DNA of 64,000 nt. It comes from Piper betle (lineage: Eukaryota; Streptophyta; Magnoliopsida; Piperales; Piperaceae). The notes below the pieces were generated by a model. It made no database searches. It worked only from the letters and a program-made list of their open reading frames with translations, and had not been told where the DNA came from. Positions within the stretch are counted from its first letter, which is position 1; each line of letters begins with the position of its first letter. This document shows positions 37,631 to 49,146 of the stretch, one piece after another. Both the position numbers and the translations under genes were made by a program. The stretch is taken from contig JAURVB010009290.1 in NCBI GenBank assembly GCA_033002965.1, positions 1-64,000 on the forward strand, read 5' to 3'.

Positions 37631-38531
37631 CATGGTTGCATCAATCGGAATCGGAATCGGAATCGGTTTTCCAGGGAGTCGAATGGAATCGGAATCGGTC
37701 TGAATCGGCTAAGAATCGGTTCAGTTGAATCGGTCCAAATTAATTTAATCGGTCATATATAATAATTTGACAATTTATAATATAAATATATTAAAATTGG
37801 GTATTGATGTTATTTTGATATTATTCTGTATATTATAGTTTCTGATATTTTTAAATATTTTTTAAGATTTTTTTAAATTATTTAGAATTAATTATTATTT
37901 TTGACTCGAGTTAGACTCGAGTCAACTTTTAATTACGAGAATGCCACTCTTTACCCTCGCCGCCGCCGCCGCCGCCGGCCCGGTCGGCGGCGAGTCTCGA
38001 GGCGGCGATGTCGGAGGATGTCGGCAGCCCGGTCGGACGAACAGTCAGCGGCCCGCAGCCGGCGGTGAGGCGGCCCGGAGCGGTGGCGAGTCGGCGGCGA
38101 GTCGCGGCGATTCGTGCGTCACAGCCCGATTCGGTACGGCCACGCTTCGGCGGCGACGTTGCGAGGTCGGCGGCAAGGTCGGTAGCCCGGTCGGCGGCGA
38201 GCCCGGAGTCGGGGAGCACGGCGGAGGGCGGAAACGGGGCGGTGGCGGGCGGACGAGCGGCGGCGGCGCGGGGGAGCGGGTTTGATTTTAGGTTTTTAAA
38301 ATCCAAATTACCATTTTACCCATGATTAAATAATTTAATAAAAATTATACCTAGGGTATTTTAGTAATTTCATTGAAAAACCGATTCCGATTCCGAGTTA
38401 AATCGGTCGGAATCGGCCGAACTCGGCCGATTCGGGGCCGACCGAGTCAGCCCCGAAATCGGATCGGCATCGCACCGATCCGATTTAAATCGGCCGATTC
38501 CGCACGGAATCGGCCGATTCGTGCAACAGTG
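37631..38531. mobile_element. hAT-type MITE, 901 bp, perfect 8-bp TSD
   Basis: The left end CATGGTTGCATCAATCGG pairs with the reverse complement of the right end CACTGTTGCACGAATCGG, an 18-bp terminal inverted repeat with four mismatches. It is flanked by a perfect 8-bp TSD, ATCTGGCT, at 37623-37630 and 38532-38539. TIRs starting CA plus an 8-bp TSD are diagnostic of hAT. Subterminal repeats of AATCGG and CCGATT are abundant at both ends (GGAATCGGAATCGG; CCGATTCCGATTCCG). The interior has an AT-rich part, a GACTCGAG/CTCGAGTC module near 37904-37930 and a very CG-rich tract (37955-38280). No transposase is encoded; the Gly/Ala/Arg-rich ORFs are compositional. Confidence 0.9.
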
Positions 38532-38837
38532 ATCTGGCTAACCCGCCATCAGAGGAGGGCTCTCAACCCATTGACAATAATATTTTTCAAATCGGGGTTC
38601 CACATAAATCGATTAGTTGGTAGTTAATGTTACAGAACAAACAGACCCGAAAGGTATTATTATCTCTTTCAACATTTAACATTTTACGATCCGGATCATG
38701 ATGGATGAGGCAAGTGCATTAAATAAATAAATAAATTAATTAATTAATAAAAAAGGAAGTATGTGATAGATTTGGTATCAAAATGTATCAACTCTCATTT
38801 TGCAACCGATCTCACATCATGCAAGCAACGAGCGTTT

Positions 38838-38869
38838 ACCAGGCACCAGGCACCAGGCACCAGGCACCA
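38838..38869. repeat. Heptanucleotide repeat (ACCAGGC)n
   Basis: About four and a half uninterrupted units of ACCAGGC. Confidence 0.9.
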
Positions 38870-38999
38870 CTCACAGTAGGATATTAGTTGTTACTGTCTC
38901 CCTAATCGGCATTTCCGACGAAACAAGTACTTGCTGCCTTTATGCTATTGTACAACGGGGGGACATGAACTCGTGGTGCCATAACCATTATCAGACCCA

Positions 39000-39304
39000 C
39001 TTACCCACCTAGTTGTTCAAGATACTCCACATGGACTTGATACAAACCGCATCTCAACTCCCAGCAATGTCTGATTTATGTGCCTCTAATGAGATCAAGC
39101 TCACCAAGCACAAGAAGAGAGCAGCTGCTGTTTCTGTCATTTCAAATCACTTACCCACCTAATTGTTCAAGATAATTCCTCCACATGGACTTGATACAAG
39201 CCGCATCTCAACTCCCAGCAAAGTCTGATTTGTGTGCCTCAAATGAGATCAAGCTCATCTAGCACAAGAGGAGAGCAGCTGCTGTTTCTGTCATTTCAAA
39301 TCAA
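39000..39304. repeat. Tandem duplication, about 150-bp unit
   Basis: Copy 1 (39000-39149) and copy 2 (39150-39304) both begin CTTACCCACCTA and pass through ACATGGACTTGATACAA, CGCATCTCAACTCCCAGCAA and GAGAGCAGCTGCTGTTTCTG, ending TTTCAAATCA. They differ at a few substitutions and a small indel, so the duplication is fairly recent. Confidence 0.95.
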
Positions 39305-41879
39305 CTTAATGATACTTACCCCGGTCAGCTGGCTTGGTCACTCTAACAACAGTATCGGCTGCAATGCGCGGAAACTGAGGCACCCAACTAATGCGATTTC
39401 TTCTCAACAGGCATGAGATCAATGAAATAACTGGGTGGAAGCATATTCCCGCTAACTATACAGATTGGTATCCTTGTTTATCAAAATGCAGACCAAGTTA
39501 ATTTAATCAAAGATGCCTTGCTTTACGGCAACGTGCATCACTTTACCATTAAAAAGAGTCAGCCAGCCATGGGAGGTTTAGTGGGTAATCTCCTTTTAGT
39601 ACTGGCTTTCCATTTTGATGAATCGAGCATGTGTCAATTTCTTTTTTTTTTTTGACACATTCAAGGATTGCCGAAAGTGATTTGGGGGCCAAAGTTCGAC
39701 ACGACGACACCCATGTTAGCCTTTACAGAGAATCACTACATGTAAACGAAGTATTATCCCACTGTCAACAAGTTTGCGTAAGGTAGTATTTGTTAAAGTA
39801 ACGAAAGAGCAGATGACTTTCTCCAGGGCTCTGACTAGTACAAGGACAGCACAACCAATTCTTAGTGTGGTTTTTATGGCATGGATGAATAAGTGAGGGG
39901 TGTGACACACCTAAAAATAATTTTTTGCTTCCCTTTGGAGGTAGCATGCATAGGGTTAACTCATGTAATAGATGTAATAGAGAAAGGCCCCGGGGGGGGG
40001 TGATGGTGCTCTTCGAGAGGAAAAGGCCGGTGGATCATGCCATTAAAGCTTTGTGGTCCTAAGCCCTCCCTTGCAGCTTTGCCTTTTGCTTGCATCAAGT
40101 GGCCAAGTACCAATCGAATGATGGAAAAGGCCGCCTACAGTGGCCGCCGCCTATCTTTCTCTCCGGTCTAGTACATTGTCACATGAAGTAAACTTGCATG
40201 ATTAGGAAGGATTCTAGCCGATCTTTTGCAACAAGAGCAGAAGCAGGGGAGATGATGTCAGGGATAGGGCCACCGTCTCTTTAATTTACTCAACTATATC
40301 AGGCCAGTGGCACATTGTAATAACAGTTGCATGATATATATATATATATAATGCGGATTGAAGATCTTAGTTTTTGGTATAAAGTAGAGGACAGCTCATG
40401 GAAGGTATAGGTTCATCTCTTACGCCTTATGCATCTTGAGAAGATATTATTCCTCGGATCAAACAGATGCAGCCCAAAGAGTGGTCCATGCACATAGATA
40501 GTAAGGATAGACAGAGATGCTACTTTTTCACGCTTATAACGAGGCCATATTTGACACTACATGGAAATTGGGAGCACGAAGTGTGATGCAGTAAATTGCT
40601 TGTGGGTAAGTAAAAATCAAACCGGATCATTTAAAATTGTATTTTAACTTCTTTTTAACCAAACCTTATTATTAATTCGCAATTCAACATTACCATTAAG
40701 GTATGATTGAGTGGTCTCCATCAGCAGCCCCTTACCTGCTGGCTACCGAAATATTTCATGTAATGTTGCTTGAAAAATGAAAAAAAGGGAGCTGTCATTG
40801 GATATTATGTAATTGAGTTAAAGGTGCCTTACCTGAAGGACTGCTTCAAGCCTTCAAAACATCCTAGTTGTGTTGGGCACCACATCAACCAATTTTGCTT
40901 CCCAATTGTAGCCCACTTTATAAAAATTATTATTAAGCCCATCTCTGGTCATGTTTATTAGGCCCACATAGTTGGCTAGCTCTTTCTTTAATCAAGGATG
41001 GGCTTTTAAGTTTGCAAGGCCCAATTGCTATTTTTCCAGAAGAAAGCAAGTTGAAGTCGGCCACGTCTGACTCGTCTTTCGTCGTCCTTTCATACTTAGA
41101 CCTTTTCAACGTCCGCAGGTCAAACATTCCTTTCGAATGAATCCACGCCGCCCATCTCATTCGTTATGGCCTCACTGCTTTAATTATACATAACGCTGAT
41201 TTGCCAACTCGAATATACTTGTAAGAAGCCATTAATCCCGAATTCCAAGGTTTTTCTTAGGCAGCGTAGTATCTTTTACAATCTTATTTTTAAAATAATA
41301 TTACTTTTAAAAAATAAGAGACTATCATACTTAACAATGAATAATTTTTAAAAAAATAATTAATTATAAGATCTTACAACCTATGTTTACCGTAAGATCC
41401 AAGAATTGAATTGAACTATTTTTTTGCATGCGAGGTGCACACAATAATGCTTGTGAATGGATCATAACACTCATTATTTCATTGATTTTGGTCTTACAGT
41501 TGTGAGACCTTTTAGTAAATTATTATCCTACTTATAACTGGTATATTTCTTGATAGTCAAGATTTTTACACACCTCGAGTTCTAAATGTCTTTTAAATTT
41601 TGAGTAATAATAAATCACTTGCTCTTTAAACATAATATATTTGTTCCTTGAATTATAAGAAATTCAATGCTCAAAGTATAATATAACCCACAAACCAGTT
41701 AATCAAATATTCACTCATAGTATTTATAGAGTACATGAAGCTAGGAATCAAAGAATTGATCAAACCAATTCAATTAAAACTCACTAACACTCTCCTTCTA
41801 CTTCATCAAAACCATGAAACAAAAAGAAAAAAGAAAAAAAACTCAACATACGACATATCGAACTACTCAATCAAACTTT

Positions 41880-44459
41880 CTACGAGGAAGCGAGACCCAC
41901 AGTGAGTAGACCAGGGAAGAGCAGGCGAGGCTTCTTCGCCGGCAGTGGGCTCTCCACCTCCTCACCCTCCGCCGCGGCCGCCGACAAGACAAACTCCGGC
42001 AAGGCCGACATGTACAAGTCGAACCGACGCCGGTGCTGCTGCTGCAGCTGCCGGTGGTTACTAGAACCAGCCCCCTTCGACGAAGAGCTGGTCGTCGTCG
42101 CCGCCGACGACCCGGCGATGCTGCCAACGTAGTAGCAGCGCTTGTGTCCTCCCAGCGCCTGCCCGGTCGGAAACGACTTGTGGCAGATGGAAAACTCGTG
42201 GGATCTAGAAGCAGAGGAGCTGCTGCTCGCAGTCGTGGTGGAGATCGCAGAAAGCGGGGGCGCCGTCGTTGCCCGGCGCCGGTTTCCGGTGGCTGGCCTT
42301 GTGGTCGCCAAGGGCCTGGTAGGAAGGGAGGGCCTTGTGACACAGAGAGCACCTGTAAGACGAGGCGGAGCACGTCAGCACCGGCTGGACGGGGCGAGGG
42401 GCGGTGCCGTAGCTACCGACGCCGCCGCGGGCGAGCATGACGAGACAAAGCGCGAGGTACTCCTCCTCGGTGGCAGCGGCGCCGGATGGGTGGGGGCTCT
42501 TGGGCCAAGGCTCCACCACCACCAGGTCCCGGCGGTGGGCGGCGAAGGCCTGCGTTGCAGGTGTTGGAGAGTTGAGAGCTTCCATGGTGGCTGTCACAGG
42601 CCGGTTCGTATGGTCGAATTTTTCGCCTCCGAGTCCCTGCCTGTGCGGCGTATTCCCCTCCCTGGGAACACTCAGCCTGTTACTCAACACGCAATAGCGG
42701 GAGCCAAGGCCACAAACACTACACTCGTGTTCGGCCGCAATGCGCACCACCGAGGTTGACCCCTGCACGTCCAGCAGATCCACCCGCTCGGTGTTGCCCT
42801 CAAACAGCGCCCTTGATCGATCACCCGTGTCTGGCCACGCACCAGCACTTCGACAGCACTCCTGGCTATCGGCACGCCTTGCCGATAGGCTGTTCCAAGA
42901 GTCAAACAGCACCACCACCGCAGCACTGCCCGATCGCCTTACCAGCAACACGCCTGGTAGAGATCGTGCCTCTGTCCCTGTTCGTCTCAGCAACCACCGT
43001 CGCCTTGTAAACCTCGACCACGACCCGGTACTAAGGTTCCCTGCCTAAAACGTCAGACAACGAACACAACACATATATACGGGGAAACCCCAACCTTATA
43101 TTAATCTGTCAATACAAGGAATTACAAGTACTCGACTCCTCTCTCAAGCACTCGCTCGGCTTGTGGACAGCCCCCACAGCCTCGCCCCAATGTACCCAAA
43201 ATACAAAGGAACTCACACAAGGATTACCTGGCCTGAGTAACCCTCCCAGTTGCCAACACCAGCAACCTCACAACGTGCACCTTGGATTCAAGCAAGCGTC
43301 TGGAATTCCAGCACCACTCCCAGCGCCGGCTGCAGCAATTCCTTCGCTTCTTCCCTCTCCAGGTTGCTCACGTTGCACACCGATCAGCAAGTCTCACCAC
43401 GAGAACAAGTACCCAATCAGCCCCCTCTTCAGTCCGTCGAAGAGAAGTTCCCTTCTCCACGTCTGGCCTGACCCTTATATACCCACGAACTGCTGCTCCA
43501 AGATAACTCCGAATCTGCCAGCATCTTCAACTCCAGAGATCTGCAAGATCCACCGTGTTCAGCAACCTAGACCATCTCCCATCCAGGTTCATCCAACGGC
43601 CTCCAAGTTTATCTTCAGCAGTTTGTTGCAACGCCCAATCTGGATAACTGCATATCTTCACCAAGATACTCCAGCAACGTCCAGGAAGCTTATCCTCAAA
43701 CCGTCGGCTGCACCGCTGGTTCTCCTGTCGCGCCCGCCGGCTCGACTCCAGCACCGTCCAGACATGGCTCAACCTCCCGCAGCAACTCACCGACCAACTG
43801 CCAGCAATGGTTCACCAACATCGCCCTGAACCAGCACCACCGCTCGTGCATGCCCCTGCACTGTCGCGTTCACCAGCATCTGCCCGCTCGCACGCCTGCG
43901 CGCACACCCGCGCGCGCCCGCTCGCGCGAACGGCAGCGCGCGCCATCGCGCACCCGCGCGTCTGTCGCTCCTTGCGCGCGCAGTAGCGCGCACGACCCCG
44001 CGCTCGCCCGCTACAGTGCTCGGTACAGTTTTCCAGCACGGTTCCGCTATTTTGCTCGGTACTAGCGAATGCTCGGCACCCTACGCTGCGTACTCGGCTC
44101 GGTAGCCTGCTCGGTCCACGGTTGCACCACAACCTCGATATGCCGACCCAAACACCGATCAGCAACAACTTGAGGTTTCTTAACCTGGACTCGGCCACAT
44201 GCTCGGTACACCGAATACTGACCCATGTGCCGACACTTACTGCTGTTCCCGACACCTTGCTCCACCAGCATGCTCGGTCCTCCAGCAGCATCGTGCAACT
44301 CGGTTTGGACTGCAACATAATCACGGGTTAGCCTCGGTGTGTTGTTTCCACCACTCGGATAACCACTGCTATCCCCTTCATGGACGTAGGAAATCCAGGA
44401 ACAACACCCAAACCCTGGTTCCCGGGACGTCCACGAATCAAGGCTGTAACAGTGGCCAT
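41880..44459 (-). pseudogene. ZAT/C1-2i C2H2 zinc-finger repressor pseudogene, LTR in codon 3
   Basis: Intact relatives (ZAT10/STZ type) are single-exon nuclear repressors of stress genes, with an L-box, two QALGGH zinc fingers and a C-terminal EAR motif (DLNL). Here the true start is the ATG at 44459-44457 (M-A-T), split in codon 3 by the LTR at 42592-44451. Coding resumes at 42591 with MEALNSPTPA, then EEEYLALCLVMLARGG (L-box) and finger 1, [19 protein letters not shown], with all four zinc ligands but QALGGH changed to QALGDH. A one-base indel between about 42290 and 42240 shifts frame. Finger 2 reads [19 protein letters not shown] then KRCYY: Cys 1 is Phe and the last His is Tyr. The EAR region is DLYMSA instead of DLNLPA, and the basic nuclear-localisation stretch before the L-box is gone. 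The combined lesions make loss of function nearly certain. Confidence 0.92.
42592..44451. mobile_element. 1860-bp solo LTR-like element in the ZAT gene
   Basis: On the plus strand it begins TGTCACAGGCC and ends AAGGCTGTAACA (inverted TGTYACAG ends). A perfect 5-bp TSD, GTGGC, lies at 42587-42591 and 44452-44456. Excising it with one TSD restores ATG-GCC-ACC-ATG-GAA on the minus strand, the expected ZAT N-terminus. It is GC-rich and contains a very CG-dense stretch (43886-43996). Similarity to the other LTR families here was not seen. Orientation is not clear. Confidence 0.9.
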
Positions 44460-47400
44460 GTATGCTAACGTACTACTCTTGTTTATTGTGTAGATCACCA
44501 AATGAGCAGAAGTAAGGGGTTGGATGACAAACTGGCCCGAGGGGAGGGGGAGGGATGGTGTATGTTTATATATGAGAACTGGTCGCACAATTTGCCGGCA
44601 AAGGCTTTAAAAACAACACCAAATCTCTGTAAATTATATTAGGCTTAGTTGATACTCTTACTTATACATTGTGCATTGAATCCCTAATCATAATTAAAAT
44701 TATAAACATCTGTAATTTATATTAATAAGCTTAATGCAATAATAATAATTCACCATTCTATAAACGAATATAATTTTGTTAAAATTATACACATTCAACA
44801 AAATTTACCTTTCATTTTTAATTTTTTAAGTATAAAATATTGTTTATTAATGATTCTTGCATGAAAGTATTAAACAACTTGTGATAATTATTACTGCATG
44901 ATATTTTAAAAATACAATAGAAATTTCTGAAGCATCTAATAGGACAATTAATAATAACAAAAATATGTATTTCTTTCAACTTGTTCACATATTGATTTCT
45001 ACAAAAAAAAACTTAATTAGTCGTATTTCAGCAAGCTCTATAATAAAAATTCAAAACAATTTTTTTATATCTTAATCACAAACAAAACCAATTTGTTCAA
45101 CAACATTGATAAAGTTTTCCTTACATTGACGTAACGTTAACACATTCACAAAATATTTATGTTGACATATAGAAAATAGTAATAAAATATTTAAAATAAA
45201 TAGAAAATTATAGAACTCGACAATTTTTTTACAAGTACAAATTAATTAGTTTTGTGAATATACATAAGATACAAATCTTATTCGACTCTCAAATATTAAA
45301 CCGCAAAAGGAAACATTAGCTACTCTTCATAATTTGTAAACGTATATCATGTGCGATCTATCTTTAACAATTATATACCCAAAAATTCTAAAACAATTAC
45401 ACAAAAAACCAAAAAAAAAAATAATTGAATCAATGTGGCATTTCATCAAATGGACACGCATGATTTGAAAAAGGCTTACTTACCATATGAAAATGTCAGA
45501 ATTTTACATTCAAGGTTCAATTTATTAACTACACATTATTTTCTCTTGTATGAATCGTTGCTCCAAAACTTAAATATGCTAGTTTTCTTTCTTTTTTTTA
45601 GCCAAAAAAATATTCTTAAATTTTAAAATGTGAAAAAAGTGGAGTTGAGAAAAATTTCTCTGGTTTTTTAACATGAGAAAAGTTAAAAAATTAAAACATA
45701 TCGACCTTCAAAAATCTCTAAATATAAAAAAAATAAAAAAACATTCCACCTTAAAAATTAGCATGCAGAAGAAATAAAAACTTGATTTTTCTGTGCCATT
45801 TTTTAAAGCGTGGAAAAAAAACTATTTTTGTTTTTTCTTTTTTGTAGTGATTAGAGCTAAAAACATGCAAAATATGCTAATGTCAATAAGTCCGCACAAT
45901 CCCTGATTCTCTATTCCATCCACATGTCAAAGTTGCGAAGGCATTAATTTTCTTTAGTCAATTGTTGATATGCCGCTTAAATTTTATTCAACATGGTTGC
46001 AGACAGGGCTGAGCTGCATCCATTACGTCCATGGCTAGGCCTCGTTAAGCGATGAATTTTGAAAAAATAATTAGTTGAAGAATTTTGTGTGCCATTTCAT
46101 TCGAAAAATATGGTCAAATAAGCTTTTTATTCGTGTGAGTTTGTCATAATTAATTATTAACTAATCAAAATTGAACACAAATTTGTTAAGACATTATTTG
46201 TACAATCAGATACTGATGTGCATCGTTCTTTGTAATTTCTTGCGTAGCTTGGATGCAGGACTCCAATGTGATGCTGAACAGGTAGCTGGGTTGAGAACGA
46301 CGAAGGTAGAACATATCCATTAATTCATTACGAACGAATATTTTCCTTCCTCGTCGCCTTTCTATCTGAAAATTCCTCTAAATAAATGGAAAAATTCCTT
46401 TTAAATATAGTCATCTTATATCAATAATCATTTGCAAACCTTTCAATGATTTCAATCACATAGCGTTCATGCTCATAATTCTCGCATGTGAACTGGAAAT
46501 AATAGTACTCTAAATATCTATCTAATCGACTTCTAATTACTTCCACATAGTACTAATCATTAGGTCAGGAACCGTTAACCTGAATAAGCCAAAGTTATAT
46601 TATTTGATAATCGAATAAATCTCTCTCTCTCTCTCATGACCGTTTGGTTTAATTTTCGGTTTCTTTGATTTGGATCGATGTAAACCGAAAACCGAATTAA
46701 TATTTTAGTCATAACAGGATTACAACCATAACTAAAGCAGCACCGAACCCAATTTTTAAAATGGGCTTCGATTGGTTTGACCAGACGGTCCCCTGCCTCA
46801 GCATAATTTTCTATTAACTTCATATATATATAAAAGCACTTGCCAGTGTTACTATAATTCTGTTTTCCTTGTTCTTTGATCTGTGTTATTAGACGATACA
46901 AATTAACAGTATATATTAAGAAATGAAAATGCACATTAATGACTCATTCTAATATTATGTTGCCCGACATATTGTCGGCAAGATAGGCCAACCAGCTTAC
47001 TTCATTTCATGGGGAGAAATATGAACGAAACAATGTGCTGAAAATATCAAACAGCCAAAGTCAAATGTGAGTGTGCTACTACCGCCTCATCTTATGTATT
47101 AATTCATCAAGTTGCACTTTCTGAAGTCCACAGCTATATATATGTTTATAGTTGATAGTTAATACTCGACGGTTCAGTTTTCTCTACCACCACAGGATCA
47201 CTTACTTGGTCCTTTTACAAGTCCTAAGTTTTTGCTTCCAAAATCGTGGCCAATATCATATTTAAACTCATTTTTTTAGTTGAGTTTTTGTTAAGTCAGC
47301 TCGTTTCAATGGTTGAGTATTTAGCTCCACCTTTGAGTTGAACTTGTGTTAAGTCAGCTTATTTCTATAGTTGACTTCATGTATCTATAATTTGGACTTT

Positions 47401-48169
47401 AGTATTTATGCAATTTTCATGGGAAGCATCAGAATGGAACCCATTATTATTTCCGTATATATTATTAAAGTGCCATTATTATTTTCTGTTTGATGTATAA
47501 GTTTGGGAAATAAACGACTTGGACCGTAAATCAAGTTGATTCAAATCGGATTGCTTCCTTTTCTTTAGCCAAATTATGGGCTCAGTAACTCGTATATGTA
47601 TGATGTGGGCTTGTTAATTCAACGGAAGAACTTGATCATTTTCTCTCATAGCTACAATACATTAATTGAGGTTGAGATCCATAATTTTGGTATGTAGCTT
47701 GAGCCAACAAAGGAACATGGCAATGTTGCAAAGTTGGGCAGACAAAGGGGATTTTGTTTCCTTCGGAAATGGACGAAGAAACCCCAAAGCAGTTGATTTC
47801 TCTGACAAAAAAGGAAGCAATAGTTGATTACAGCATGAGCAGGACCGCGAATGTTATTATGTCCAAAAATGATTTAATTATTTGCTTCATTTAATACATG
47901 TAGACTTTCGATCATTTGCAATTAATGCTTTGATGAGTCCTGATCCTGATTATTATCTTTAATTACTTAATTGATCATTAACTAGTTGAATACTCATTAT
48001 ATAATTTTTTATAACCATATTATGTGCATATATGTATTTTCAGCTGCTAATTTTGAATGACCTTTCGTAGGTGCAAATATATATATATATATATATATAT
48101 AGCGACAAATATAACGTTTATTTTTTATTCTGGCAATCGATTATACCACACCTAGTTGGATATGTCCCC
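44460..48169. other. AT-rich intergenic region
   Basis: The first few hundred bases are the former upstream region of the ZAT gene. I see no gene in the rest. ORFs at 45435-45626 and 46575-46934 have no recognisable domain. A CT run lies at about 46621-46636 and a (TA)n run at about 48078-48101. Confidence 0.5.
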
Positions 48170-48625
48170 AACAATTGGATCGGTCACTGTTCCTTTTCTT
48201 TGTATATTTGTTTTGGGTGTCCTTGTAATTGAACAATTTTGATTAAAATTGGTGCAAAAGTAGGCAGCTCACCCAACGAGAGCTGCTGGTCCAACAACTC
48301 TCCTAATTCACCCCCTCCATGAGAAAACGCTCTGGGTAGTATTGTAATAAAACTTGATTCAGTTTCGACTTGAGTCAATATTATAAAATATATTTAATTT
48401 TTTTAAAAAATAGTAAAATACTATAAAATAAAATAATCGAGTTCTAACTCGAACAGCATGCTTTAAACCTAATAACCCATCCAAAATTAATAAATAATGC
48501 TTCCTAACTTAGTAAACGATTTTAAATTAATTTTGCGATCTACTATATATTAAAAAAAATGACATACTCTTATTTATTTTGATAACTCTTTTTTTCCCTG
48601 CATTCATCACGTCATGTGTAAAAAT
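48170..48625 (+). mobile_element. Fossil fragment of the large gypsy-like LTR (3' part)
   Basis: It is alignable by eye with the 3' part of the LTR at 12051-15046. Shared blocks, in order: ATTGTAATAAAACTTGATTC...GACTTGAGTCAA (against TCGTAAATATTACTTGACTC...CTCGAGTCAA), CATGCTTTAAACCTAATAACCCATCC, GATCTACTATATAT, GACATACTCTTATTTATTTTGATAACTC and CATCACGTCATG. CpG sites have largely decayed to TpG/CpA and the CG-rich tract is not kept, so this is the oldest copy in the window. Confidence 0.7.
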
Positions 48626-49146
48626 AGTAGAGATCCGGTTTCTTTCTTGATTTGTTATTTTAATATGAAAGTAACATGTAAAATTCTGATGAATTAAAGC
48701 AATTCTTTTAATTAAACTTATTAGAGCCAAGAGTTGGTAGAAAGTGAAATGTCAGAACCAAAACACATGAGAGCTATCTATATTTAATTTTAAAGCCCAA
48801 ACACGTGGTAGAAAGTGAAACATCAAACCAACCTGCGAATAACTTACAAGTTACAAATCTATCAAGTTATATTAAAGCCAATAACAAAATCACTTCTGTC
48901 AAACTTATAAACAATCAAAATCAAAATCACTAAGATTATACAATCCTTCCAGATTTGTAGCTATCATAGTCGTTCTCCATCACTGCTTTGATATTCACCA
49001 TCATTGCACCGACGCCCCTGAATAGACTCCATGACTCCACTTTTAGATGGAACATTTTTTTCCTTTATATTTAAAAATAAAACATGGAAACTAATCACAT
49101 ACATTATACAGAACAAATATCAAAACAAGGTTTGTGTTAGACAACT
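48626..49146. other. Intergenic region 3' of the FAR1-like pseudogene
   Basis: AT-rich. No gene and no clear MULE-type terminal inverted repeat was found here. Confidence 0.4.

Larger units (their letters stand above)
38540..41879. other. Intergenic region with small tandem repeats
   Basis: No gene is recognised. It contains a heptamer repeat, a 150-bp tandem duplication (both listed), a (TA)n run near 40337-40350 and a G-run at 39993-40001. ORFs are short and without domains. Confidence 0.5.

Noticed and set aside
37929..38325. Ala/Gly/Arg-rich ORFs on both strands
   Set aside because: They are inside the CG-rich core of the hAT MITE and overlap in opposite frames. Not genes.
38838..38869. 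CRISPR-like short regular repeat
   Set aside because: It is a simple heptamer microsatellite in plant DNA, with no spacers.
43161..43829. 222-codon ORF on the plus strand
   Set aside because: It is within the solo LTR that split the ZAT gene. It is Pro/Ser-rich without any domain and has no gag or pol similarity that I can see.
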